DNA from: Hymenobacter algoricola
GTDB lineage: Bacteria; Bacteroidota; Bacteroidia; Cytophagales; Hymenobacteraceae
Assembly (NCBI RefSeq): GCF_039539525.1
Contig: NZ_BAABDH010000003.1
Coordinates: forward strand, 186,001-250,000
Reading direction: 5' to 3'
DNA length: 64,000 nucleotides
Shown: positions 1 to 11,234 of the stretch, piece by piece
Layout: every line of letters starts with the position of its first letter
Numbering within the stretch: the first letter of the stretch is position 1
Position numbers and translations under genes: made by a program
Notes under the pieces: generated by a model
Seen by the model: only the letters and a program-made list of their open reading frames with translations
Database searches by the model: none
What the model was told of the DNA's origin: nothing

Positions 1-1178
1 GGGGTAAGTTGGCCCTGACGGGTGATGGTGGCCCGCTCAATCACCTCGTCGGCATCGTCGCGCAGCAGGTGGGAAAACACGTTGTCGAGCAGCTGGCGGC
101 CGAAGTCGCGGCTGGCGTTGCGGGGCAGCTCGCAGGGCAGGTTGTCCACGGCCATGACCGTGATGTTGGCCGGGCGGGAACAGGCGGGCTCCAGCTCGCC
201 GGTCTGCGGATTATAATCAAACAGCGGGTCCTGGATGGTGGTGCTACGCTTGGTGGTGGGCACCGAGCCGTTCACGTCGCAGGTCACGTCGGCAATGGTG
301 TTGATGCGAAAATCGGGGCGGCGCGTGTCTTCCTCCGTAAAGAGCCGGGGCGCGGCCGGGTGCCAGTAGGCGCAGGCAATGAGCAGGTCGGTGACGGGCA
401 GAAACTTGTCGAACGTCGACTGATACAGCTCCGGGTGGTGGTGAAAATCGGGCGTATCCCACACCCGGCCGTCCTGGCGGGCATTGTAGTCGGAGCTGCG
501 GAGCTGGGCGTACACGGGCTCGTTGAAAGTCAGGTACAGAAAGTCGTACACGCTCACCTTGCGGATGCCCATGCGGTCCAGTACTTCCAGCGCGCCCTGG
601 GCTACCCGGCCCGAGCCGGTCACGGCCAGCTTGATCGGCGGCAGGGCCCGCACCTTGAAAAACTCCTCCTGCATGTCGTCCATATCCACGCACTGGTAGG
701 CGGGCTTGAGCTCGTATAGGCGGTGCTTGCGCCCGTAGGCCAGCAGCCCGTTGTAGGCCCCCACGATGCCCGCGTAGCGCCCGAAGGCCACGATGCGCTC
801 CTCGCTGGCGTTGGTCAGCATCTCGTAGTCGATGAGGGTAATGTTTTTCTCCAGCACGGCCCGCAGCAGCTCCCGGTTGGCGGGCTGTTTTTTCACGGTG
901 TGGGAGAAGAACATATAGGTCTTGTTGGGAATGAGCTGCGCCACGGGCACTTCCTTCACGCCCAGCAGCAGGTCGCAATCGGTTACCTCGGCCCGCACCT
1001 CGACGCCCAAGTCGCGGTATTCCTGGTCGGAGTAGCTGCGAATCGGGCTTTCCTGCACGATTACCGTCAGGTTGGCAAACGTGGTCTGGGCCTCTACGCA
1101 CTTCTTGGGCGTGAGCGGCACGCGCTTGTCGGGGGGAGTTTTGCCTTCGCGGATGATGCCGAGGGTGATGGGACGCAT
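1..1178 (-). CDS. NAD(P)-dependent oxidoreductase, alanine dehydrogenase/PNT family (3' end outside window)
   Basis: The minus-strand reading from ATG at 1178 stays open for 392 codons and runs off the left edge, so the C-terminus is missing. It begins MRPITLGIIREGKTPPDKR, followed by a VPLTPKKC motif typical of the alanine dehydrogenase/pyridine-nucleotide transhydrogenase N-terminal domain, which is also used by lysine-forming saccharopine dehydrogenases. Near residue 195 the stretch LAVTGSGRVAQGALEVLDRMG fits the glycine-rich start of a Rossmann fold. By family it should be a soluble NAD(P)-linked amino- or imino-acid dehydrogenase; the substrate cannot be read from the sequence. It diverges from gcvP across about 210 bp. 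The family is fairly sure, the exact enzyme is not. Confidence 0.75.
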   Translation of the reverse strand, partial: MRPITLGIIREGKTPPDKRVPLTPKKCVEAQTTFANLTVIVQESPIRSYSDQEYRDLGVEVRAEVTDCDLLLGVKEVPVAQLIPNKTYMFFSHTVKKQPANRELLRAVLEKNITLIDYEMLTNASEERIVAFGRYAGIVGAYNGLLAYGRKHRLYELKPAYQCVDMDDMQEEFFKVRALPPIKLAVTGSGRVAQGALEVLDRMGIRKVSVYDFLYLTFNEPVYAQLRSSDYNARQDGRVWDTPDFHHHPELYQSTFDKFLPVTDLLIACAYWHPAAPRLFTEEDTRRPDFRINTIADVTCDVNGSVPTTKRSTTIQDPLFDYNPQTGELEPACSRPANITVMAVDNLPCELPRNASRDFGRQLLDNVFSHLLRDDADEVIERATITRQGQLT

Positions 1179-1322
1179 AACGGATGGAAGTTCGGAGGGG
1201 AAGGTTGGGGGCCCAAAGCTGCGGAAAATAGTTGATGCCGGCTTCGGCCGAGGCTTCACCGTCGGTAGCTCCGGCCCAAACATTTGCCGGCTCCGGGGCT
1301 TAGCCGGGAAGCCTTTTCGACT

Positions 1323-1330
1323 TACCTTTG
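1323..1330 (+). promoter_or_regulatory. -7 promoter box for gcvP
   Basis: TACCTTTG matches the Bacteroidota primary-sigma -7 element TAnnTTTG and lies 57 nt upstream of the gcvP ATG. No convincing TTG -33 element is seen at 19-21 nt upstream. Confidence 0.5.
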
Positions 1331-1387
1331 TTACAGGTTCGGCTGCTCCCGGCGGCCGCATATTCCCGCCACCTCTACCTTTCCCTT

Positions 1388-4306
<2,919 letters not shown>

Positions 4307-4327
4307 TCAGCCTTTGGCGTAAAGCAG

Positions 4328-4363
4328 AAGAGGCCCGGAACGTATAGTTCCGGGCCTCTTTTT
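4328..4363 (+). terminator. Rho-independent terminator after gcvP
   Basis: A 14-bp stem (AAGAGGCCCGGAAC with its complement) and a GTATA loop, followed by a T tract. It separates gcvP from the convergent gene at 4403-4696. Confidence 0.9.
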
Positions 4364-4402
4364 ATTGGCGTTGCCCAGCAGGGTGCGTGCGTGCCGGCGG
4401 CC

Positions 4403-4696
4403 CTACTTCTGTGGGAAGCAGGTGCGGTACATGTAGCCGTTCAGAGTTTTCCCCTCCTTGGTCACGCGGGCCTTCACAAAGTAGGCATCCACGGTATCCA
4501 TCACCTGTACTTCCATCCCGGAGCCCACCACCGCCAGCTGGGCCGACTGCTTGGTCATACCATCGTAGAGGGGGCAGTCGACCACGGTGGTAAAGGTCAC
4601 TGGACCTTGGGTGGTGCGCTTGCCGGCTGATTCATCTTTAGCAGCGCTGCAGGAAGCTAGCAGGGCCAGGGTTATTGCGTAAAGTAGTCTGTTCAT
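4403..4696 (-). CDS. Small SH3-like domain lipoprotein
   Basis: A 97-residue protein with a lipoprotein signal: MNRLLYAITLALLASC places the lipidated cysteine at residue 16. The remainder (about residues 33-95) has the pattern of a bacterial SH3-like domain, with DCPLYDGMTKQSAQLAVV near its start and GYMYRTCF at the end. Two cysteines (in VDCPLY and RTCF) could form a disulfide in the periplasm. Such domains usually bind peptidoglycan or partner proteins; no specific role is evident. It stands alone, convergent with gcvP. Confidence 0.7.
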   Translation of the reverse strand: MNRLLYAITLALLASCSAAKDESAGKRTTQGPVTFTTVVDCPLYDGMTKQSAQLAVVGSGMEVQVMDTVDAYFVKARVTKEGKTLNGYMYRTCFPQK

Positions 4697-4912
4697 AGGA
4701 GGGATTTGGGCGGGGAAGATAGAGTTATTTCAAGGCCCTAAGGAATTTTACCCGATTTTTTTCTCGCCATATACTCGTCATGCCTACTTCCCGGGAACGT
4801 TGCCCTACTCCCGGACGTTAAGTTAGCAGACCAGAAAAGCGGCATTTTTATATCTTCCGGCAAGATTTTCCGTTATTCCCGGGTCGTTCCACTCACGCTT
4901 TTTCTCTTCCAT

Positions 4913-5512
4913 ATGAAACGCTTCACCCGCTTCCTCGCCCGGCCAGCTGCTTTTGCTGCCGTGGCCCTTTCCCTTCTGTTGGGGGTTACCAGCTGCGCTT
5001 CCACTTCCCATGTGGGCGTCACGTCCGATTTCGACCACTCCGTTAATTTCCGCGCCTACAAAACCTGGGCCTGGTATCCGCAACAGCAGACCGACACTGA
5101 AGGCGGTCCGGCCAGAGGCTACGAGTCTTTTCTCGATAAGCGCATGCGCGCAGCGGTAGAAGCCGAAATGACCCGCAAGGGTCTCACGCAGGTCGACAAA
5201 AACCCTGATGTATTCGTGGCCTACAGCGCCAAGGTTGAAGACAAGCAGCGCGTCAATGGCGGCTACTCTCCCTTCGGCTACCCCTACTACGGGTACGGCT
5301 ACGGCTACAACCGCGGGCTGAACCAGGTATCGGAGTACAAGGAAGGCACCGTCATCATCGACTTCGTGGATGCCAAGCGCAAGGAGCTGGCTTGGCGCGG
5401 TATGGGCGAGGCCCAGGTAAACAACCAGACGATTTCGGAGCCTGAAGTGTACCGTATCGTTGGCAGTGTGCTGGGCTCTTACCCGCCCGGCGCCAAGCAA
5501 GCCACCCGCTAG
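4913..5512 (+). CDS. DUF4136 domain-containing lipoprotein
   Basis: The 199-residue product has a lipoprotein signal ending LLLGVTSC (Cys28). The body fits DUF4136: an early FRAYKTWAWYP segment, a central VEAEMTRKGL...PDVFVAYSAKVE stretch and the C-terminal EGTVIIDFVDAKRKELAWRGMGEAQV block. A Tyr/Gly-rich loop (PYYGYGYGYN) sits in the middle. DUF4136 proteins are small envelope lipoproteins of unknown function and widespread in Bacteroidota. Start ATG 4913 is the only one placing the signal peptide at the N-terminus. It shares a long bidirectional terminator with convergent lipA. Confidence 0.88.
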   Translation: MKRFTRFLARPAAFAAVALSLLLGVTSCASTSHVGVTSDFDHSVNFRAYKTWAWYPQQQTDTEGGPARGYESFLDKRMRAAVEAEMTRKGLTQVDKNPDVFVAYSAKVEDKQRVNGGYSPFGYPYYGYGYGYNRGLNQVSEYKEGTVIIDFVDAKRKELAWRGMGEAQVNNQTISEPEVYRIVGSVLGSYPPGAKQATR

Positions 5513-5521
5513 GCCCGGTAC

Positions 5522-5573
5522 GGCCACAAAAAAAGAGCCTCTCCGTAATCGGAGAGGCTCTTTTTTTGTGGCC
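5522..5573. terminator. Bidirectional terminator between the DUF4136 gene and lipA
   Basis: A perfect 24-bp stem around a TAAT loop, with A and T tracts inside the stem at both ends, so it can end transcription from either side. Confidence 0.92.
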
Positions 5574-5583
5574 TTCAGGTTGA

Positions 5584-6498
5584 TCAGATGGGCACATTGA
5601 CGTGCCGCTCGGCGTGGTAGGAGCTGCGCACCAGCGGGCCGCTTTCCACGTATTTCAGCCCCCGGCGCAGGCCCTCCTCGCGGTAGTGGGCAAACAGGTC
5701 GGGGTGGATGAACTCGGCAACTTCCAGGTGGCGCTTGGTCGGCTGCAGGTACTGGCCCAGGGTCAGAATGTCGAGGCCATTGGCAACGAGGTCATCCATG
5801 GCCTGATACATTTCGTCTTGGGTTTCGCCCAGGCCCAGCATGATGCCCGACTTGGTGCGCTTGCCGGCATCCTTGGTGCGCCGGATCTGCTCCAGGCTCC
5901 GGTCATACTTGCCCTGGGGCCGCACCAGGCGGTAAAGGCTGCCTACGGTTTCGATGTTGTGCGATACCACTTCCTGGCCGCCCGAAATCATAGTGTCCAG
6001 CGCGGCCCAGTTGGCCTTCACGTCCGGAATCAGCGTTTCGATGGTTGTCGTCGGGCTCAGCTGCTTGATCAGCACGACCGTTTCGTGCCAGATGCTGGCC
6101 CCCCGATCCTTGAGCTCGTCGCGGTTGACGGAGGTGATGACGGCGTGCTTGACGCTCATCAGCTGGATGGCTTCGGCCACCCGGCGCGGCTCATCCGTGT
6201 CGTACTCGGTGGGGCGGCCGGTGGCCACGGCGCAGAACGAGCAGGAGCGGGTGCAGATGTTACCCAGAATCATGAACGTGGCCGTGCCGGCACCCCAGCA
6301 CTCGCCCATGTTCGGGCAGTTGCCGCTTTCGCAGATGGTGTGCAGCTTGTGCTCATCCACCAGCCGGCGGACTTTGGCGTACTCCGGACCCACGGGCAGT
6401 TTCACGCGCAGCCAGTCGGGCTTACGCGGCTTGGCTGGAGCCGCTGGGGCGGCCGCTTGGGGTTGAATAATCGGAAGGGTCAGCAACAGTTCGTCCAT
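5584..6498 (-). CDS. lipA: Lipoyl synthase
   Basis: This radical SAM enzyme inserts two sulfurs into octanoyl-protein to make the lipoyl cofactor. All signature motifs are present in 304 residues: the auxiliary-cluster cysteines in CESGNCPNMGEC, the radical SAM CX3CX2C in CTRSCSFC, and the C-terminal RSSYHAE serine motif. I chose ATG 6498 (MDELLLTLPII) because the upstream in-frame ATG would place the promoter box inside the gene. The box TACCTTTG ends four bases before this ATG, so the mRNA probably has almost no leader. Likely targets include the gcv H protein and the E2 partner of the E1 at 8983-10962. Confidence 0.98.
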   Translation of the reverse strand: MDELLLTLPIIQPQAAAPAAPAKPRKPDWLRVKLPVGPEYAKVRRLVDEHKLHTICESGNCPNMGECWGAGTATFMILGNICTRSCSFCAVATGRPTEYDTDEPRRVAEAIQLMSVKHAVITSVNRDELKDRGASIWHETVVLIKQLSPTTTIETLIPDVKANWAALDTMISGGQEVVSHNIETVGSLYRLVRPQGKYDRSLEQIRRTKDAGKRTKSGIMLGLGETQDEMYQAMDDLVANGLDILTLGQYLQPTKRHLEVAEFIHPDLFAHYREEGLRRGLKYVESGPLVRSSYHAERHVNVPI

Positions 6499-6502
6499 GC
6501 TG

Positions 6503-6510
6503 CAAAGGTA
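6503..6510 (-). promoter_or_regulatory. -7 box of lipA, immediately before the start codon
   Basis: TACCTTTG followed by CAGC and then ATG. Transcription normally begins 5-7 nt beyond this box, which would be at or inside the start codon, implying a leaderless mRNA. The same 15-mer is found at pheS. Confidence 0.6.
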
Positions 6511-6660
6511 GTGAGTAGGAGTCGGTACTGGGTAGTCAGTATTGCCTAGTAAGACAACCACGCGGGAAATTTGTTCCCCGCAAACCCGCGCGGCCACCGC
6601 TCCTTGCCCGGAGTGCCGCCACCCGAATTAGCGGTAGCAAGGCAGACTGAGGCAGCGGCG

Positions 6661-7446
6661 CTAGCTGCGGTGTCCCAGGTAGATGGTGAGGTAGACCGAG
6701 GGAAAAAACTTGTTGTTGAGCTGTTTGTCGCTGCTCACGGGCGTTTTCAGAATCGTCAGCTCCTTGGGATACACTTCCACCAGGAAGCCCGTTTCTATTC
6801 CGGCTACTGCATCTTTGTAGCGGCCGTACTCGAAGCTGAGAGCCCCGCGCAGGTGAGCTCCCAGCTTGGGCTCGGTTTGGCTGATACCCGAAAACAGCGG
6901 TGCCCGGTCCACAATAAATTCCTCCTTGGTATGCTTGGCCGGGTCGTACTGCTCAGCGCGGATATCCTGGGGCGGCAGCGGCCGGTTGGCGCCGTCGCGG
7001 GCCGTATAATCGTAGTAGATGTAGTAGGGCATCAGCAGCCCGATGGAAGGGCCGGCCCCAAGTCGGGCATTTACCTGCACCCCGGAGTCGGGAGCCTTAC
7101 GAAACACCACCCGCTCGATGCCGACCGAAGGGCGCAGCACAAACAGGTAGTTGGCCTTGGCGTTGGTGTAAATGCCGCCGGTGGAGCTGGGTCGACGCTG
7201 CTCCTTGGGGTGCTTTACTTCCACGCCCTCAATACTCCAGAAGCGGGACCATTTCTCGTCCAGCACCCGCGCCGAGCGTACCGAAACGCCGCCTATCAGC
7301 CCCCCGCGGGTGTTGAAGTTGACGCCGTAGGTGAACTCCTTGCGGTAGGAAGGCTCGTCGGAGGAACTTACGCTCTGGCTCCGGGCGCCAGATACAGCTC
7401 CCAGCGTACCGAGCAGGAAGCAGCCGAAGGTAAATATGTTGCGCAC
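6661..7446 (-). CDS. Secreted protein of unknown function, possible outer-membrane beta-barrel
   Basis: I do not recognise a named family. The best start is GTG 7446, giving 261 residues that begin VRNIFTFGCFLLGTLGAVSG, a signal peptide with a probable cleavage after ARS. Upstream codons are open but low-quality. The mature part has alternating aromatic/hydrophobic strands (FTYGVNFNTRGGLIGGVSV, ANYLFVLRPSVGIERVVF, LSFEYGRYKDAVAGIETGF) and ends SVYLTIYLGHR, whose final strand resembles a small barrel. A TACTTTAG box at 7512-7519 could be the promoter. It is convergent with nothing and follows lipA on the same strand with separate control. Confidence 0.6.
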   Translation of the reverse strand: MRNIFTFGCFLLGTLGAVSGARSQSVSSSDEPSYRKEFTYGVNFNTRGGLIGGVSVRSARVLDEKWSRFWSIEGVEVKHPKEQRRPSSTGGIYTNAKANYLFVLRPSVGIERVVFRKAPDSGVQVNARLGAGPSIGLLMPYYIYYDYTARDGANRPLPPQDIRAEQYDPAKHTKEEFIVDRAPLFSGISQTEPKLGAHLRGALSFEYGRYKDAVAGIETGFLVEVYPKELTILKTPVSSDKQLNNKFFPSVYLTIYLGHRS

Positions 7447-7767
7447 GGGAGACGAGCTAGGTAAGAAAAGATGAGAGTGCAGGTCAGGAAGCGGCCAGGC
7501 TGCCGCCTCATCTAAAGTACGTATTTTCTGCCGGGGCAAACACCCTAATTGTGAGGCCGGTGACGCAGCAGGCGCCCTGTAGCTTAGCAAACCAAATGCA
7601 TTTCGGCTCCACTTTGCCCTGCCCTGGCAAACCCCGCCCGGCAGGTCTTAATCTGAACCCGGAAATCCGGCAGCGGGTTCAGCTCTTTTCGAGTGATCAG
7701 GCAAGCCGAATGCTGACCAGAATGGGGCCTGTCGGCTGCCCGATAGCCGGCTCCGGACCTGGAAGGG

Positions 7768-8112
7768 TTATACCAGTGCTCCTTTTACGTCGCTGAGGCG
7801 GATGCCCATGTGGGAGGCATCGTAGCGGCACTCGCCGTTCTGAATCAGCAGCAGCTGCGGCGACTGGTGCTGGACGCCGAACTTGTCGGCTATTTCGGCC
7901 GAGATGGGGCGGAAGCGCAGCAGATCGAGGTAGTAGATTTTCACGTCGGCCAGGTTGGCTTCGGACCACTGGCGTTCCAGCTTGCTTTTGGCCGCCGCGC
8001 TGATGGAGCAGGTAGTGCTGTGCTTGAAAATCAGGATAGGCTGCTCATGCGACTCCTGTACGATATCGGTAAGCTGCTCGGCTTGGGTGAGGGGTTGCCA
8101 GGGGGTACTCAT
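7768..8112 (-). CDS. ytxJ: Bacillithiol system redox-active protein YtxJ
   Basis: A 114-residue thioredoxin-fold monothiol protein of the YtxJ family, thought to act in bacillithiol-dependent thiol exchange. The diagnostic motif FKHSTTCSISAAAK carries the single active cysteine, with the downstream YYLDLLRFRPIS and the SPQLLLI cis-Pro region of the fold. Start ATG 8112 (MSTPWQPLTQ) is used because the reading further upstream overlaps the preceding gene. It lies 13 nt behind the small secreted-protein gene at 8126-8452, so the two are probably cotranscribed. bshC at 60929-62521 supports use of bacillithiol in this organism. Confidence 0.88.
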   Translation of the reverse strand: MSTPWQPLTQAEQLTDIVQESHEQPILIFKHSTTCSISAAAKSKLERQWSEANLADVKIYYLDLLRFRPISAEIADKFGVQHQSPQLLLIQNGECRYDASHMGIRLSDVKGALV

Positions 8113-8125
8113 GGGTGGTAGCGCG

Positions 8126-8452
8126 TTATTCGGTGGCGGGTTTCTTTTTCTTACCAGCAGGACGCAAACCAAGGCTAATTGGTTCTTTCACGTAAGCCGC
8201 GCCGGTGTGGTCGAACCTATAACTGTTGCGCCCGTCATTGGGTTGCGCCACGACCGGACTGGAACCCGTTTTCAGCTCTTCTTTCGATACCGCCAGGTGC
8301 GTTTCCTTGTACTCCGCTTTGTACTTGCGGGCATCGCGCAGGGCCCGGCGGTTTTCGGACCGCTGAACGGCCTGGTTGGAGTATTCCGTTTGGGCGCAGG
8401 CCGAAGCGGCGGTGAGGGTCAGCAGCAGGACCGATAGCAGGAATACGCGCAT
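8126..8452 (-). CDS. Small secreted protein of unknown function
   Basis: A 108-residue protein starting MRVFLLSVLLLTLTAASACA, a clear signal peptide with cleavage expected before QTEYSN. The mature part is short and charged (QRSENRRALRDARKYKAEYKE) and ends in a basic tail KKKKPATE. No domain is recognised. Its stop lies 13 nt upstream of ytxJ, so the two are likely one transcript, though this need not mean shared function. Confidence 0.6.
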   Translation of the reverse strand: MRVFLLSVLLLTLTAASACAQTEYSNQAVQRSENRRALRDARKYKAEYKETHLAVSKEELKTGSSPVVAQPNDGRNSYRFDHTGAAYVKEPISLGLRPAGKKKKPATE

Positions 8453-8564
8453 AGCAGCGGGGATAAAACGGTGGGAAGACAAGAGCAGAGCAGCAATAGG
8501 ACGCTGGGGCTGGCAGCCGGCAGATCCGGTTATACGCAACTCCAAGCAATTGGTACTTATTGAG

Positions 8565-8885
8565 TTAAAAGGGCAGTGGAATACCCAGCAAGCTTCGCTG
8601 CCCAACCTTGTGCTTGAGCCGCCGGCGCTTGTATTTGGGCTTTTTCAGCATGTCGTGCCGGTCGTAGCTATTCTTCATCGGCTTGGCTTCGGTGGCCCCG
8701 GCCGCGCTGCGGCCGTCGGCCGACTCATCCGCCGGTTTAGCCGCCCTGCTGGCTTTGCGCACCTTCGGCTGCGGCGGGCCGGTTGGGTTGGGAATCCGGT
8801 AGGGATGGCAGGTTACGGACAGCAGACAGCTTAGCAGCAGCAGCCCCAGTACCCGCCTCAGACCCCGAAAAACAAAGACAATCAT
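8565..8885 (-). CDS. Small basic membrane-anchored or lipoprotein-like protein of unknown function
   Basis: 106 residues from ATG 8885 (MIVFVFRGLRRVLG). One hydrophobic segment, LLLLSCLLSVTC, might be a weak lipobox ending at Cys32, but Thr before the cysteine is unusual, so a simple signal anchor is equally possible. The rest is Pro-rich, then very basic (KKPKYKRRRLKHK). No family recognised. It sits between the E1 gene and the 8126-8452 gene on the same strand. Confidence 0.5.
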   Translation of the reverse strand: MIVFVFRGLRRVLGLLLLSCLLSVTCHPYRIPNPTGPPQPKVRKASRAAKPADESADGRSAAGATEAKPMKNSYDRHDMLKKPKYKRRRLKHKVGQRSLLGIPLPF

Positions 8886-8982
8886 AAAGCAGCAGGAGTC
8901 GGAGCGAAGCGTAGTGGTCAGCCCGCAAGATACATAGCGTTCCGGACTCCGGCATTTTTGGCTGCCGGAGTCCGGGTTCGGC

Positions 8983-10962
8983 CTAGTAGGCCATGAGCTT
9001 TTCCACCCGCTCACGCAGGCGCTGGACCGGCAGAAACTGCTTTTCCAGCGGGGGCGCAAACGGAATGGCAGTATCCAGGGAAGCTACGCGCTGCACCGGG
9101 CCGTCGAGGTGCTCGAAGCAGTGCTCGGCAATCCAGGCCGCAATTTCGCCGCCGAGGCCGCCGGTGAGCGTGTCTTCATGAAACAGGATAACGCGGCCGG
9201 TTTTCTTGACCGTGGCCCGCACGGCTTCTTCGTCCCAGGGCAGCAGGGTGCGCAGGTCCAGAATGTCGCAGCTCAGGCTCAGCTCCTCGGCCAGCTGGGT
9301 GGCCCAGTGCACGCCCATGCCGTAGGTGATGATGCTCATTTCCGTGCCTTCCCGTACCAGCGCGGCCTTACCGATGGGCGTGGTGTAGTAGGCATCCGGC
9401 ACCGGCCCGCTGATGCTGCGGTAGAGCATCTTGTGCTCGAAGTACATAACCGGGTTGGGGTCTTCGATAGCGGCATTGAGCAGGCCCTTCGCGTCGTGCG
9501 GGTTGCTCGGAAACACCACTTTCAGGCCCGGCGTGTGGGTAAACCAGGCCTCATTGCTCTGGGAGTGAAACGGCCCGGCCGCCGAGCCGGCGCCGGTGGG
9601 CATGCGCACCACCACGTCGGCGTTCTGTCCCCAGCGGTAGTGGCTTTTGGCCAGATTGTTCACGATCTGGTTGAAGCCGCAGGTCACGAAGTCGGCAAAC
9701 TGCATTTCCATCATGGCCTTTTTGCCCTTGATGCTCAGTCCCAGCGCCGCCCCCACGATGGCCGACTCGCACAGGGGCGTGTTGCGCACCCGCTCCTTGC
9801 CAAACTGGGCCACGAAGCCGTCGGTAATCTTGAACACGCCGCCGTAGTCGGCAATATCCTGGCCCATGAGCACCAGCTCGGGATACTTTTCCATGCTCTG
9901 GCGCAGGGCATCCGAAATGGCGTCGATGTAGCGCTTGTCGGTGCTGGTGCCGTCGGCGGGCGGGTCCTGCACCGGCGCCGCGAAAGGGCGGTACATATCG
10001 GCCACCTCTTCCTCCAGGTGGGCAGTGGGCATGGGCACGGCGTCGGCTACCTTCAGCCCTTCCTCGATTTCGCGCTTGATGGTTTCGCGGAAGCGCATGC
10101 GGGCTTCCTCATCCAGGATGCCTTCGGCCAGCAGCCACTTTTCGTAGGTTGAAACCGGGTCTTTCTGGGCCCACTCCTCAAACAGCTCCTGGGGCACGTA
10201 CTTGGTGCCGCTGGCTTCTTCGTGGCCCCGCATCCGGAAGGTGAGGGCTTCGAGCAGCACGGGGCGCGGGTTCTGGCGCAGATCCTCGGCCAGGCGGCGC
10301 ACGGTGTCGTACACTTCCAGCACGTTGTTGCCGTCGACCTGCACGGCTTCCATGCCATAGGCCGGGCCTTTGTCGATGAAGTACTTGAAGCGAAACTGCT
10401 CCTGGCTGGGGGTGCTCAGGCCGTAGCCGTTGTTTTCGATGATGAAGATGACCGGCAGCTGCCACACGGCGGCCACGTTCAGGGCCTCGTGGAAGTCGCC
10501 TTCGGAAGCGCCACCGTCGCCGCTGTAGGTTACCGTAATGGCCGGCTTCTTATCCAGCACGTCGGCCAGGGCAATGCCGTCGGCCACGGCCAGCTGGGGA
10601 CCCAGGTGGCTGATCATGCCCACGATGTGGTGCTCGTTGGTGCCGAAGTGGAAGCTTCGGTCGCGGCCCTTGGTGAAGCCGGTGGTCTTGCCCTGCCACT
10701 GCGCAAAGAGGCGATCCAGGGGCACGTTGCGGCCCGTAAACACGCCCAGGTTGCGGTGCAGGGGCAGAATGTACTCGTCCGGGTGCAGGGCCAGGGTGCT
10801 GCCCACCGATATGGCTTCCTGCCCGATGCCCGAAAACCACTTGCTCACCTTGCCCTGCCGCAGCAGAATCAGCATCTTTTCCTCAATAAGGCGGGGCTTG
10901 AGCAGGCCCTGGTAGAGGTGGAGCAGTACGTCGTTGGAGTAATCCTTACGGTCGAAGTTCAT
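8983..10962 (-). CDS. 2-oxoacid dehydrogenase E1 component, alpha and beta subunits fused
   Basis: A thiamine-diphosphate enzyme that decarboxylates a 2-oxoacid and transfers the acyl group to lipoyl-E2. Residues 1-330 are the alpha subunit, with the ThDP motif GDGGASEGDFHEA (148-160) closing at ENN (176-178). Residues 345-659 are the beta subunit (RYIDAISDALRQSMEKYPE...LMGQDIADYGGVFKIT), ending with the transketolase C-terminal domain (VILFHEDTLTGGLGGEI). Many Bacteroidota carry this 659-residue fusion. Sequence type suggests branched-chain 2-oxoacids or pyruvate; I cannot decide which. E2 and E3 are not adjacent. Promoter box TACTTTTG at 10991-10998. Confidence 0.93.
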   Translation of the reverse strand: MNFDRKDYSNDVLLHLYQGLLKPRLIEEKMLILLRQGKVSKWFSGIGQEAISVGSTLALHPDEYILPLHRNLGVFTGRNVPLDRLFAQWQGKTTGFTKGRDRSFHFGTNEHHIVGMISHLGPQLAVADGIALADVLDKKPAITVTYSGDGGASEGDFHEALNVAAVWQLPVIFIIENNGYGLSTPSQEQFRFKYFIDKGPAYGMEAVQVDGNNVLEVYDTVRRLAEDLRQNPRPVLLEALTFRMRGHEEASGTKYVPQELFEEWAQKDPVSTYEKWLLAEGILDEEARMRFRETIKREIEEGLKVADAVPMPTAHLEEEVADMYRPFAAPVQDPPADGTSTDKRYIDAISDALRQSMEKYPELVLMGQDIADYGGVFKITDGFVAQFGKERVRNTPLCESAIVGAALGLSIKGKKAMMEMQFADFVTCGFNQIVNNLAKSHYRWGQNADVVVRMPTGAGSAAGPFHSQSNEAWFTHTPGLKVVFPSNPHDAKGLLNAAIEDPNPVMYFEHKMLYRSISGPVPDAYYTTPIGKAALVREGTEMSIITYGMGVHWATQLAEELSLSCDILDLRTLLPWDEEAVRATVKKTGRVILFHEDTLTGGLGGEIAAWIAEHCFEHLDGPVQRVASLDTAIPFAPPLEKQFLPVQRLRERVEKLMAY

Positions 10963-10990
10963 ACGGAGGGAGAGGGTGGGTGTAGCGGGC

Positions 10991-10998
10991 CAAAAGTA
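10991..10998 (-). promoter_or_regulatory. -7 promoter box for the fused E1 gene
   Basis: TACTTTTG on the minus strand fits TAnnTTTG and lies 28 nt before the ATG at 10962. Confidence 0.5.
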
Positions 10999-11053
10999 CG
11001 GGTTTGGGCCGAAGGGCCAGTGCCAACTTCCATAAGGGCTGCCTGCGCCCCGG

Positions 11054-11230
11054 CTAAGACCATTTCGGTCTTAGCTAACGCCGAAAGGGTCTTAGGTATC
11101 ACCAAAACAGGCTTAGCTAAGCCTGTTTTGGTGATACCTAAGACCCAGACAGGCTTAGCGAACCCCAAAAAAGCCTTAGCCAGGACCGAAACGGTCTTCG
11201 CTAAGGCTGTTTGCGTGTTAGCTAAGGCCG
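11054..11230. repeat. Cluster of inverted repeats, including a 60-bp perfect palindrome
   Basis: The gap between the E1 gene and 11235 is filled with variants of (G)CTTAGC/GCTAAG(C). Visible structures are an 8-bp stem at 11054-11061/11067-11074, a perfect palindrome with no spacer at 11087-11146 (30-bp arms), and a hairpin at 11172-11208 with outer arms AGCCTTAGC/GCTAAGGCT and an inner ACCG/CGGT stem. A last TTAGCTAAGG lies near 11218. The short open readings across it are repetitive (GITKTGLAKPVLVIPKT and similar), so they are not taken as genes. It could act as a bidirectional terminator or be a REP-like element. Confidence 0.85.
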
Positions 11231-11234
11231 GGCG

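Noticed and set aside
1328..1387. Upstream TTG start for gcvP (20 extra residues)
   Set aside because: It begins inside the -7 promoter box; ATG 1388 gives the normal N-terminus.
10959..11168. Short frames across the palindrome cluster reading repeated GITKTGLAKPVLVIPKT-like peptides on both strands
   Set aside because: The peptide repeats simply mirror the inverted DNA repeats; no start signals or other coding evidence.
11054..11230. CRISPR array
   Set aside because: Repeats are inverted and irregular in spacing, with no unique spacers of constant length and no cas genes.
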